Below, in pieces: positions 1-11,800 of a stretch of DNA of 30,145 nucleotides. The notes under the pieces were generated by a model. It ran no database searches. It saw only the letters and a list, made by a program, of their open reading frames with translations, and had not been told where the DNA came from. Each line of letters opens with the position of its first letter. Positions within the stretch are counted from its first letter, which is position 1. The DNA comes from Lingula anatina (lineage: Eukaryota > Brachiopoda > Lingulata > Lingulida > Lingulidae). The DNA is taken from contig NW_019776046.1 in the NCBI RefSeq assembly GCF_001039355.2, positions 243,495 through 273,639 of the forward strand, written 5' to 3'. The position numbers were made by a program, and so were the translations under genes.

Positions 1-751
1 TGCTGAAGAAAAGTTATGTTTTCAGTACACAGCTGGAAATACTAATTTACCACAGAAACACGTATCAAACTAATAACATGTCTTTATCCAGGCTCTCAAA
101 ATATTAAAGCATTGTGAATAGGGCCTACTTCGTAGAAAGATAAAAAGTCATGAATATATATGCTGCATATTACCAAATCTATTTAAGGTTATTTCATGCA
201 TCCTGTTGGTATAGCAATCAATAAAACAAATATCAAATAAACAGCGTCTTTATTTGTACTCTCAGAAAATAAGGCACTGCGAACACTTCACAGAATTGTT
301 AAAAAAAATGAAGCAAAGATAGGCCAATGCTTCCTACTACCAAATCTAAAAAAGGTAATTTCGGTCGATGCCATTTTGTCTACTTCGACTCACACGTAGC
401 AGCCAACTGTCGGGTGGCCTGTCCGACCTTCAGTCTACCAAATACCACGACGCTCTTGTCGACCCTTTTTTAGCTACAAAAAAAAACCTGGTATGTGCTG
501 CTTGGACAGAATGTCACTGAAATTTTCCGGGCGATGATCGCTGGCTGCGGCCAGCCTTTCGTTTAATTGTAAAAAGGTGATATCTCCATGTGCAAAACGA
601 CGGCCCCCGTTCTCTTTATGACTTTAATTGTCGTGTATTTTGAAATTAATGCTAGAGATGAATTTGACGTCAAAGCGGCCATATTTCCACGTGGTGATAA
701 TACGCATGCGCAGAAAGCTCATTTTCCGCACTCGGAACTACTCGGATGTCT
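1..751. other. Intergenic, nothing recognised
   Basis: No splice-consistent coding sequence, RNA gene or repeat family I can name. Confidence 0.4.
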
Positions 752-801
752 CCGCATTCGACAATGACAGTACGGACCGCATTCGACAATGACAGTACGG
801 A
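752..801. repeat. Perfect 25-bp tandem duplication
   Basis: CCGCATTCGACAATGACAGT plus ACGGA occurs twice in a row (752-776 and 777-801). Confidence 0.9.
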
Positions 802-881
802 AGCTTGCGGAATAAGCCGAGGATTGCCGATTGCATTTTCCGGCAAATTCAATAACGACGTTTGCGACAACCGACTTCCTT

Positions 882-917
882 GGGGGGGGGGGGGGTTTTT
901 TTTTTTTTTTTTTTTTT
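882..917. repeat. poly-G then poly-T tract
   Basis: A G run directly followed by a T run of about 20, prone to sequencing error. Confidence 0.85.
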
Positions 918-1098
918 GGAGAACGGACGAAAATCGGTGCGCGCGCAGGATGTCATCCATAAAAATAAAAAAGTGTGGCCTAACGTTTAGAAGATGCAAT
1001 AAACTTCAATAAACACTTAGAAAATATAATAAACTGTCATAAACATTAAAAAAATATCACTTAATGATAAAAATGACAATTTCTTACTAATTTAAATT

Positions 1099-1329
1099 CT
1101 ATCTTTGGAAGATTCTGTATATTTCGTGAACCGTCCCACATACTTCGCGGCAGTTCTCCTGTTCCCAAAAAGCCGATATAGACACAGAGTTCATATCTGG
1201 ATATTTAGCCCAGACTTTATGTGAATAGGTACAATGGCGTATAATATGAGAAACTGTCTGAAATTGGCCACATATACACAGGCACTTTTCCAGTGGCAGG
1301 CGGGACCCACAACCACACCCTACAGCCAA
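1099..1329 (-). pseudogene. Possible C-terminal tail remnant of a non-LTR retrotransposon
   Basis: The minus-strand frame reads CLCICGQFQTVSHIIRHC, a C-x-C...H...C pattern like the zinc-binding tail of jockey/RTE-type reverse transcriptases. No RT core is present upstream within reach, and the frame breaks at about 1329. Weak but specific. Confidence 0.4.
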
Positions 1330-1389
1330 GCCATGTTACAACAAACGAAGCCTAGTTGCAGCTATTCGCTCGTATTATTTTATTCCGCG

Positions 1390-2630
1390 ATGGGTTAGGC
1401 TCGGAATTTGCTCGGTGTATAATGTTTTATACTAATAGGACTTCTGAACAAATTCTTGTATGCTTTCTATGTCTTTTCCATAGCGTTCCCGCTTGAAATC
1501 ACTGCGCGCATAGTAGTATAACACGTAGCGTTTGTGTTATTAGTATTGCAAAGATTCCACATATAAATAATTGGGACTTTTAACATTCCGGCGCGGCCTT
1601 GAATGATTTTGAACATAAATTTGCGTTCAGCTTCCTTTACTCTCGCTTTCGCCGACATGGAGATTTTTTCAGAGACGAAGTCCGTTATGTGGTGGTCCGC
1701 ACACCCAACGTTGCCTTAACTAAAGAACGATACACTAGTTCAACTACAGACAAGTCATTGGTACATGTAATGCACCTTCTACCAATGACAGTGCTTCTGC
1801 AGAAAATATTTAACTTTGTTCTTCGATGAAAATCGTTTTAAGGTATAGTTTAACCAGGGAATGAAGTTTTAACTTTATTTTATATCACTCAGTCTTTTTA
1901 TATTTGAGAAAAATAAATGATAAATATATTAATATTTCTCAAATCAATTGTGTCTGTTCCCGTGCCTCCATATATCTTTTTTATTATTTCACTATATCTT
2001 TATGACTGAAACAAATGACACTCAATCGCAAAATTCCGGTTTGGGCTAAGGATACTCGATAAACTTTGCTTGACGTCATAATCTTTATAACGTTACAAAT
2101 AACAGGCCTTGAGGGGTAATATCTAGACCGTGGAAAAACAGCCATATCCTTATCCATCCTAATATTCTTAAGAATATTTTGTTGTTATTTTATTGTTAGA
2201 TAAATTTTATTGTTATTGAGGTCAGTAAATGGGACGGAATCGATAACAGCCCAGACAGTGAGGACGAATGTAAGAATGGACCCACCGGGCCGAGTAACGC
2301 GCGGACAAAAGACCGGGAAAATCTGATCTGTTTAGTTTCGAGTTTCTTCAGAAAATGTACAGAGGTTCAATTCCTTTTAACCGTTCGATCTTCAGGTGTA
2401 AGAGATATTCTAATTTATTGGAAGGTAATACTTAAGAGCTGCATGAGTACCATCAACTTTGCAGCGATTCTTTAGAAAATGGCAATGACAACTAGGACGG
2501 AAGTGTTTAACTTTAAAACGCACTATTAATTCCCCTGGAACCAATCCCTCTCCTGATTTATAGTGGACTGAAAAATGCACCGTTCCAATCCAGTTATTCC
2601 CCCCTTTTATCGGTTTTCTTGGATTTTGTC
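1390..2630. other. Intergenic, nothing recognised
   Basis: Short open frames only, none resembling a known protein. AT-rich. Confidence 0.4.
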
Positions 2631-2636
2631 TTTGAA

Positions 2637-2643
2637 CAGTGGC

Positions 2644-2683
<40 letters not shown>

Positions 2684-2904
2684 GGGGGGGGGGGTCAAAT
2701 GGTCCCCTCTTGAAGTTAGAATTTTCACTAGCTGAATCATAGTTCTAAACCGTACCAAATGGCACCGTTCACCCTCTAAAATATGAAAATTTTACGGGGC
2801 ACTTCACCAGGCCCCGAACTCCACGTCAAGGGGAGGGGGAGGGGGGTTGAAGGATCGGCTTCGCATCTGCGGAACCCCTTCAAATAATCCTGGATCTGCC
2901 CCTG
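2637..2904. mobile_element. CAG-end element (CAGGGGCGGATCCAGG type) with long T and G runs
   Basis: Ends CAGTGGCGGAT and CAGGGGCAGATCCAGG (complement). Six-base direct repeat TTTGAA at 2631-2636 and 2905-2910. The interior (CTAAACCGTACCAAATGGCA) matches 28373-28598. Contains about 35 T followed by G. Confidence 0.75.
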
Positions 2905-2938
2905 TTTGAAGTAAGTGTTCTTTTCAAATAAAGACATT

Positions 2939-3001
2939 CAGGCCCGTAGCCGGGGGGGGGGGGATTCGGGGNCCCCTTTGAAATTGCTGGCTACGGGCCT
3001 G
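2939..3001. mobile_element. CAGGCCCGTAGCC-end mini-element, 63 bp, containing an N
   Basis: Ends CAGGCCCGTAGCC and CAGGCCCGTAGCCAGC (complement). Exact ACATT on both sides (2934-2938, 3002-3006). The G-rich middle contains an unresolved base at 2972. Confidence 0.75.
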
Positions 3002-3064
3002 ACATTTGTAGCAACTGCGTCTGTACTGTAACTATGATCAAATAAGCACTATACCGCCTCGTTT

Positions 3065-3160
3065 GATTTCACTTGAATAATTCTTCACGGGATATATCTA
3101 TTCAGTGTCTATTAGTGTCTATTTTGGCGGCAAGCTTAGTAGTGCGTCGCCATATTTAAA
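3065..3160. mobile_element. MITE family 'GCATTCAGAAC', internal fragment
   Basis: Shares CACTTGAATA, ATTCAGTGTCTATTAGTG, GGCAAGCTTAGTAGTG and GTCGCCATATTT with the copies at 5247 and 9613. The ends are not recognisable. Confidence 0.5.
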
Positions 3161-3201
3161 TGTTTTGTCTTAATGTAAGCGCCCATCAACCATAATGTTC
3201 A

Positions 3202-4249
3202 GGGCCCGGTTGCACCAACAGGGCGTAAATTTACTCGGCTACGTCTGTCGTAAACCGCAACGCCTGGCGTCCGTGCGCCAGGTTTACTCTCCCTACTTAC
3301 GCCCGTTGCACCAAGACAAAAACTGATCGACTTAACTACGCCCGAGTAACGCTCCGTTGCGCCACTGGCCAACAATACGTGGATGGTATAATTGGGCAAA
3401 TGAGGAGTTCTCAGCTGCAGTCATAATGGAATGATGACATAAATAAACACAAAAGGAACTTTTCAGTGACGGAGAAATTCATAAGCTTCATTATTCAATT
3501 TTGATTTATAAATAAGAACGTTAAAATTGCTGTTGCCTTGGATATATAGCAATAAAATCGTAAATTTATTCCGAATCAAAATATTATTATAGTATGCTAT
3601 TATAGTATGCTGTTGTAAATGAGAAAAACGCGATGGACAAATGTATTCCTGTTAGTAGTGGATTTGAACACCACATTTGTTACTGAAACTTTTGTGACTG
3701 AAAATAATGCAAAAATTGCACCTTTAACGACAACATTGCTTTCTTTTCATAGTTTTACAACAGTGTCGACAATTTTATGACCTTTTTTTTCTATGGTTAC
3801 ACCGTGAGGTATCATTTAATTAAACCGTGCTTACATCTTGTAGATTAAGAAATACAAGAGACCTAATACATATTATATGAGCCTCAAATTGTTGATATTC
3901 TAAGCTTACGTCTCTGTTTATATATAGTTAAACACACATATATAATTGGTTTTTTAAAAACCAAGCTATACAGACGGAAGTTTTGAGTAAGAAACAAATA
4001 ACAACCCACATTTTCTACGTTAACTGCGATAATTGTCATCAAACTCTCACTGCATGTACCAGCCTAGCCATAGTGGAAAACGAGCTACGACCGACTTACT
4101 CCACGTAGCTAGCAGGCGTAAATTAAGACCGACGTAAACACTACTCCAGTTTGGTGCAACTGGCTTTTCTCGGGCGTAGCATCTTGCGCCCGGTTTACGC
4201 CGGCGCAACTGCTACGCCTCACTTACGACCGGTTGATGCAACAGGGCCC
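3202..4249. mobile_element. 1.05-kb TIR element with GGGCCC ends and repeated TTGCACCA words
   Basis: Ends GGGCCCGGTTGCACCAAC and GGGCCCTGTTGCATCAAC (complement). Around 200 bp at each end is GC-rich with repeated (G)TTGCACCA, GGGCGTA and TTACGCC words. The 650-bp centre is AT-rich and noncoding. No clear target duplication found. Confidence 0.72.
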
Positions 4250-4678
4250 AGGTGCTGAGTAATTCCATTTTGATTCTAAAAATATTTATAATGACTTTAA
4301 ATGTGAAGGTCAAGGATGGCCATATTTGACCAGCGAGGAACACTAATCGCCTCTACATAGGATGTCTCTAAATAAAATAAGTCACTGAAAGGACAGTCGG
4401 GCAGATTTTGATAATGATTTAGAAGAAAAAAAATAAATTTTGGTCATTTTTTTTATTAAGAGTAGAGTGGAGCGGAACGCTTAGAAGCTTGCTGACACAT
4501 CATGCATGGTCGACCCCAAATCAAGTCCATTCGAGATGACCCAAAACTGGCCTGTACAGCGTGAATGAAAGCATCATCCAATTTTTTTAAAATACCGCCC
4601 ACATTTCTTACATATCCCTAGGCAAAAATTGATAAAAAAGAAATTAAAAGATGTACGGATATCGGATGTTAAATGTAG

Positions 4679-4849
4679 CCCGGTGTAACGTGACAGAGAG
4701 TCCCACATGATAGAGAGTCCGCTTCCCATTCATTTTGTACAGGCAAGCCTCGCCCTAGATTTCAACTCACGTCAGGCTAACCCTAGCCATTATAACTAAA
4801 AGGAGGGAGGACTGTCTGTAACACGGATCCTCAGATTTGTTACACCGGG
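4679..4849. repeat. Short element with CCCGGTGTAAC inverted ends
   Basis: Perfect 11-bp inverted repeat CCCGGTGTAAC/GTTACACCGGG bounding 171 bp, with an internal direct repeat of AGAGAGTCC. No target duplication seen. Confidence 0.4.
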
Positions 4850-5093
4850 GTTCAGTTTTGCAATTTTGGTAAACTCTAGGGTATATACTGTATCTTGGTA
4901 AATGTTGCGCATACCCATGTACAACCTGAAAAATATACTAAGATAAATTCTCTCAGCTTTTATTTATTGCACAACTGTAATTTACTACATTTTTTACTCC
5001 CCGCTAAAAACTCCACGGAATCTCGTTTGATTTCACGCTAAATCGCGAGACTTAAGGTTATCTTAGATGAGGAACTGATGACGAAGTCTTAGA

Positions 5094-5099
5094 TTTATT
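5094..5099 (-). promoter_or_regulatory. Candidate poly(A) signal for gene A
   Basis: AATAAA on the minus strand about 370 nt past the gene A stop. Two overlapping alternatives lie at 4959-4968. Position only; AATAAA is common in AT-rich DNA. Confidence 0.3.
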
Positions 5100-5246
5100 A
5101 CAAATTGTCGAATCTTCTATGTATCGGCGAGCCAGTCTGTTGATGTACAATTCTAAACGGATGGAGCACATACTAGTACGGTTGTTTTAACACTATAAAG
5201 CGCAAGTAGCAATAACATGCATTATTGCCCTAAGGTGCATAAAGAC

Positions 5247-5417
5247 GCATTCAGAACAGTGGACTAACTAGTCCGAGGGTCAAATATGGCGGACCCACTT
5301 GAATACTTACCCACGGGGAATCTTTTCAGTGTCTATTAGCGGATTAGATGGCAATATTTTTAGTAGGTCGCCACATTTGGGCCTCGGACTAGTCAGTCCC
5401 CGATTCTGAAAGTGCTC
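5247..5417. mobile_element. MITE family 'GCATTCAGAAC', copy past gene A 3' end
   Basis: Ends GCATTCAGAAC and CTTTCAGAATC (complement) followed by inverted GACTAACTAGTCCGAGG. Inner arms CAAATATGGCGG. TAA triplets lie just outside both ends. Confidence 0.7.
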
Positions 5418-5471
5418 TAAGTGTTAAACAGGGACAAATTGTTCTCAGCTCTTCCGCATTCAAAATATTTC

Positions 5472-5851
5472 CTAGCAGGAGGGGTCTGATACAGGCATCT
5501 CAGAACTGGAGGTCTTTGGCGTGGTTTCTCCGTCTATTTCAGGTTTAGCGGAGTTATAACTTGACTCAACATTCCCATCGGTCTTATCGTCCTCTTGTTT
5601 CTGACAAAGGTTTGTTCCGGAGCTGTTGCCTGAAGGGTTTTGAGAAGAGGAAGCCTCTTGAATGGATACACGCTCCAATTTCTTCCTAGCATTGGCGTCA
5701 ATGGAGCGCTTGCGCATTGTCTTATTGACGTATCGTGCAGTCAATAGAAAGAATATAAAACATATCGTGAGAAGTGCCATTAACAGTAGCAGGTAGTAAT
5801 CCGCTCGCCCTAGGTGTTTTAATTGTTGCACGTCTTCGAAGCTGATCCAGT
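5472..5851 (-). CDS. Gene A exon 10 (last helix and C-terminal tail)
   Basis: 380 bp including the TAG stop (5474-5472), acceptor TTTTCAG. Encodes DWISFEDVQQLKHLGRADYY, then the last helix (YLLLLMALLTICFIFFLL), then a polar Ser/Asn/Glu-rich tail of about 80 residues with no recognised domain. Confidence 0.9.
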
Positions 5852-8800
5852 CTGAAAAATACCAACAGTTTCATTCAATACAAGTAAAAAATCTTTAAAT
5901 GAACAGTTCATATTCTTGCTGTCTTAATCTTTATATGATTAAAGAAAAAAGCCTAAAGAGACGCCATAGTAATTGTTTAGTTTGGGAATCACTACCCACG
6001 TTTATTAGTGTGTATTCGTGTCAGCGTCCTCCGTCAGAGGGGCATTAGAAGCAAAGGATGTATATCTACTCAGAATAAATACTGAGACATTGTCAGGTAT
6101 TATTTCATACCTTTTTCGTACTTATTCACAAACGCGAGAACCCCAAATGCTGCAAAGTACCCCAGTCCAGTCGCGGTCCAGAAGAGGCCGAGTGCCGTAC
6201 ACCTTAGGCCTCTAGGAGCCCCCAAGAACGCCATCTCCATCCCTAGTGAGAGAAATAAAACTGTGTACCAAATAACTTAGAGCGCGTTCAGAACAGCGGA
6301 CTAACTGATCCGCGGATCAAATATCAGCGACCCACTTGAATGCTTGTTGTGTAATCCTTGATGGAAATCTATTCAGTGACTAATTGGGAATTAAGCTTTT
6401 TAAAGGGTCGCCATATTTGATCCGCGGATCTGTAAGGTCGCTGTTCTAAATGTACTCCAGTAGTAAGTGGTTATCTGGGAAAAGTTTTTCTATAAAAAGT
6501 ATTTCCACAAACAAAACTAAAATGTAGGTAAAAGAACATGCAAAAAACTGGTAGCAGAAGAGTGTGTATTGCTCGTTTCAGAAATCTACAAGTGTATAAT
6601 TTTAAACTGAATTACCTAATATCAAGCAAATGGCTGAGTATGAAAGGTATGAAAAGTATAGCCATAACTCAGCCATCCGTGAATTAATAAAATGTACTTG
6701 CAACAGACAATCTTGAAATTTGAGATCACCATATATAATTAAACGTTGATATTTTCGCTTCAAGTTAAAACAAAAATAAGAAGTCTACTACATGTAAAAA
6801 AAATCCGTCTCACCTGAAACAAGCGTCATGATCTCCCCCGCGCCAACAAGAGCATACTGAGGAAGAAGAATGAAAACTGACAGGGATGCGTTCCCGTTGT
6901 GGTCCTTGAAGTCTGCCTTCCGAGCTGTCTCCATGTTAATAGCGAAAAAAGCTGATATCACGGCACAGGCAACACCTATTCCTGAAACGTTGGAATAAAA
7001 TGGCAAAAACAGTTAATTGATGAGCATTCCTTGTGTGCTTCAGAAATGTGCAACAGTGGCTGATTTCATATTGGATTATTACATAACAAAATGGCTAAAC
7101 AATTCATTAATAAGTATGGCGGGGAATGATGCACAAATTCAGGCGTCTACAGATAATTGAAAAATCCATTGTGTTAGGTGTGGCACTTTACTGGCGATTG
7201 AATTGTGTAAGTGTGCCAGATTCCTGAAGACTGTGCTGCGTGTACCAGTTTACAGAGGATTTCATTTTTAAGCCCCCTTTACACTGGGCAGCGTCCTTTC
7301 TGCGTAGTACGGCCCTGTTTGAAGAGTAAAAAAAACAATAATACTTTACGTGCAGACAACTGACCGATCATTTAGCATTCATTTTGAAACCAAAGCGATG
7401 CTTGTGCCTCCTTTTTAAGACCACAGCCATGCCTGATTCATGGTTGCACAAAGGAAACAGAAAGGACGGCGTCCGCTGTAAATGGGTTTTTAGGAGCTCA
7501 AGTTGTTTGCGGACTTCATTGTGATAGTTTTGCTACTTGGGTGGGCCGTAGGTTGCTTTTTTGTGTTTGGAGTCTGTACATGTATTGTGCAAGGCAAATT
7601 AATCTACATGGGGGGTCCCCATGTAGATCAAAGATAGAGAGAAAAAACAACTAAACTTGAAACAAAAATTCGGTTACCCATGCGTGAGAAAAGATCCACC
7701 TTCAACTTTCGCCATCGCAATTTGGATTTAAACAAGACAAGAGCTACTATTGTTAAAACGATGACAGTAATGTCATTGAAACTTGTTAAAAAGGTGGAAG
7801 AGACCAGGATGTTGGAAGGAGAAGGCAGGAGTGTTGCTTGAAGTGAATATGTTGTCAGCATCTGAAAATAAAGATGAAACACCTATTGCATCCAACTGAA
7901 AATGAATTCTAATTATGATAAATTATCCGTTGGAATTCAATGACATTTCACTTTATGTTACAGTTCAAGGTGTTACTTCTAGCATCGAAAAATTTGAATT
8001 TGTAGTTTTTGTGACGACCCTGTTGTGCTATTTTCCAAAAAAAAAAAAACCCACACATTTTCAGCCATAATCATTTTAAATGTTAATCTATCCTTTATTT
8101 TTATATACTATATTATATGTACAGGATCTAGTATTGAAAAACTTTATGAAATATGACTACAAGACATGAAGTTGATTAAAAGCGAAGGATAAAGTGCAAC
8201 TGGTAGGACCTGAATGTGTCAGAACGCTTAAAATGTAACTGCAATTAATATTTTTATACCTGTGAATAGATAATACTAAAGGAGAAAACGGAGGAGTTCA
8301 CAAGAATTAAAGTGACCAGTCGTTTAAAACTACTGGCAGCGCCCTCTCTTCTACGCCGTCTCTGGCCTGTCACATGTCTTTGGCGGTCCTTGGATGACCG
8401 CCGCCAACTTTTTATCAATATCCAAACCTCTCCACATGTGGTTAACCCTAGATGTGCGGACAAATATTATGTATTTTATTTTGTCTAGCGTTGTTGAAGG
8501 TATAAAAAAATGTAAAAGCGTTCTTTTTCAATGTTTTAGTCTCATTACATTGTTATTTTTCTATAAATTTTATGAATTTTGATTTCTTTAACTCTTGTAT
8601 TTTTTGTTACTGAATGTCCATGTTTAAAAACATAAGCAGAAAGTTACATGTATGTGATGTCATTACATTCTAAAATTAGTTAAATATATACTCATTTATA
8701 ACAGATTTCAGTATGCTAAAAAATCTAACATTAAAACATATCATAATTACCTTCTATTTTCTTTTCTATTTTATAGCGTCTCAGTCCAACCAAATATAAC

Positions 8801-11800
8801 AGCAGAGCGGCCAAAGTGGCTGCAAGAGCGGGCCAAAACTGTCCATCCCCCGCAGGCCCAAAGACAAACGTCACCAGGTAGTTCACAAGAAGGGCGCCAC
8901 AGTTACGTAACAAGTAGAACCTGAATTCAGATAGTATTGAAACTGATCTTGTTGTTACTTTTAATATGTCATATTACAAAAGTATCTTCGCAGGCCCGTA
9001 GCTACATGTACCTCCGTAGCAACTGCAAAAGGGGGTTCTATTTCGGAAAATGTGGACCTTTTGTTATGAAAACTTAGTGTGCCTAGATCAAATTTTTCCA
9101 GAGTGGACCTTTTCCAAGCAAAAAAGAGGGTTCTTTCGACCCCCCCAACCCCCCTTTGGCAACGGGACTGCTTCTGTTATATGTCTCTACGTACACCATT
9201 TGGAAATTGGAAGACTGAAAAATACTGTAAGGTATTGCAGAACTGTAATAAATAATATCAAGGATGTTCATTTTGCAATTTTGCAGTATTCTGATGCCTT
9301 AGCTAATTTTTTATCTGTCATATTTTTCAGGGATGGGGTTGGCCTGCCATTTTGGTTTAAAATAAAGGGGAAGGTCACTGCCTATTCCCTATGACCAGCT
9401 ACATGTAGGTCCAAACTTGAAACTAGAAAGACAGGTCTTCGCTAAGTAATCCCAATCCTGCTTATTGGTTAACTGTAATTACAAAAAAAAAACAATATTA
9501 ACTGGTCTCAACCAAAATTTAGGTAAACCAAGTTCTGACTTATCCTGAATTTTTTTGCACATAAAAAATTGAGTTATTATCGCACATTTCGGTGGTAATA
9601 ATGATTACATAGACCCATTCAGAACAGTGGAATAGCTAGTCAGAGGGTCAAATATGTCCGACCCAATTGAATACTTCCCCACTGGATATCTGTTCAGTGT
9701 CTATTAGCAAATTAGACAGCAAGCTTTGTTGTGGGTCGCCATATTTGACGCTCGGACTAGTTAGTCCCTTATTCAATGATAACTTACATAAGCATCACTA
9801 GTTCACAGTTGTACTCGTTCACAGTCAGCTGCGTTGCTCCCAAAATTGCCAGTGTGGGTGACACACACGCCTCCGCCAACACGACAAACGCCACGGAGGC
9901 CGTCGCTAGCGACTTCTTGCTGGTATTCTAAAAAATAGAGTATCAATAAATTCCTTGAGTGTTACTCACAGACGACAATTTGAGCGCATTAAGAACATAG
10001 ACCGGCGGACCTACTGATTCGCGGACTAAATATGGCCGACCCATCATAAAGGGAAGCCGCTTAATCTCCTTGTGGTCTCACCGCCTCTACACGCGCCATT
10101 AAACGGATTAAATTTCGACTCCGAGGTTTTATTACCAGGTCCCCGCAGGGACGGCGCTTATGGAGGCAGGAATACCATCACCTACCGAATCAGCTAGTTG
10201 TAAAGATAATTACCCCCTAACAGTTTTACTAGGCGTGACAGACGTTTAAGCCGGTTACTTTGATAGCAATTTAGTGAGACTCCCCAGGGAGATAGATCGA
10301 TCCAAATATCTGTGGGAATGGGCCCTAAGAGTATATGAGAGGAGGACTATACACTTTCAAGATAAGACAGTAGTTTTCTCAGAGACATGACTAAACTTCA
10401 GGGAGATGTAAGTTCTAAAATTAAGTAACATGCATGCTTAAGATTCCCACACCAACCTGTGAATCCACTGTAGATATCTCCAACATCATGGCGCCTACAA
10501 TGTATCATCAAACGTCATGTAAATGAAAGATAGACTTAATGCGCAGGCGATTTTTCTTTGTCGTTTAAAGTATTCTTTTATTTCATATTGAGATGTTTTT
10601 ACTATAAAACATCCGATATATATACTTTGTTATCACCGACTTAATTTATGTGCGTGAAATTGCAATTTATACAGAGACAAAAAGAAAATAATGTAATGCA
10701 TATATAGAATCATATTAGGGGTAGTTTTTAAAACGTTTCTATATACAGTGGTTTTTAATACAAACTAGCATGTCCAACAGACAAAGGTTGGCATGTAGTG
10801 CAAAAGCGTTAGGTTCTTAGACCCCATTCCCAGAGCTTAGATCGATCTACTTTAGATCGACCTAACTCCCTGGGGGTTCACGCTTAATAGCTGTCAGCCG
10901 AGTTGGCACGAAAGTTAATTACCCCCTTACAGCTTGTAGTAGGCGGGACGGACATTTAAGCCGGATTATCTGACAGTAATCTAGTGAGACTCCCCGCGGG
11001 GATAGATCGATCTAAAAGCTCTGGGAATACGCCCTTAGTCTGAAATATCTGCTTAACTAAGTATAGACATTTATCTCTAATCTTATGATTGCCCCACTTT
11101 AATGTTACATGAGTATGTCGAGTGTTTCCCGAGCTGTGGGTTATCTAACATTGCCTATTGTTTCAACTAGGCCTACTCACTGGACACCTGCTTCAAGTTA
11201 CACATTTTGAGTGAAGAAATGCGGATATATCTTATCACAAACTCTAATATGCTACCACATTAACTGCCGTTATATTTTGTTCTTGGTCAATTGCCTGTGT
11301 GCACGTTAAGTCAGTTTAAGTAGCTTTTCAAACTAAATGGCTTCTGATATATGGTATAGAGTATATTACATGTATTTTTCGCTACTGCATTTCAACTGTA
11401 TTTCATCCATCGTTGTTCCATGTAAAAGAAGAAGAAAAAAAACAAGCAAGTACATGAATTAAAAACTTAAAGTGGTAATAGAATATGAAAGAAATGCATG
11501 TCCCACTTACCAAGTAAATAGAAGGTAAATCCCACCCCCAGTGTTTTGCGTTTCCCCAGCAAGACATCAGCGATAATTCCTCCGAAGAGCGCAGCGCACT
11601 GACCAATACCTGAAAAGGTTCATTTTGGACAAAAAAATGAATTTTTCTGTGGTAAACGACAATTTTCCCTTACTCACCAATGGTAAATGAATCCATACTT
11701 ACAACCAAATTTAGTACCTGTTTTTTTACTAAAAGGTTTTTTTGTATTAATCTCTTAAGAGATTATTTCAGAGGGAAGCAATCTATGGAAGTCACATGGT

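Larger units (their letters stand above)
4250..5246. other. Intergenic / gene A 3' flank
   Basis: Contains the weak CCCGGTGTAAC element (4679-4849) and candidate poly(A) signals for gene A. Otherwise nothing recognised. Confidence 0.4.

Noticed and set aside
1599-1829. 76-residue open frame
   Set aside because: No recognisable protein, codon pattern or splice context.
3199-3399. 66-residue open frame on the minus strand
   Set aside because: Falls in the repetitive end of the GGGCCC element.
9050-9394. 114-residue open frame on the plus strand
   Set aside because: Lies over the CAGGCCCGTAG-end element and gene A intron 4; no family similarity.
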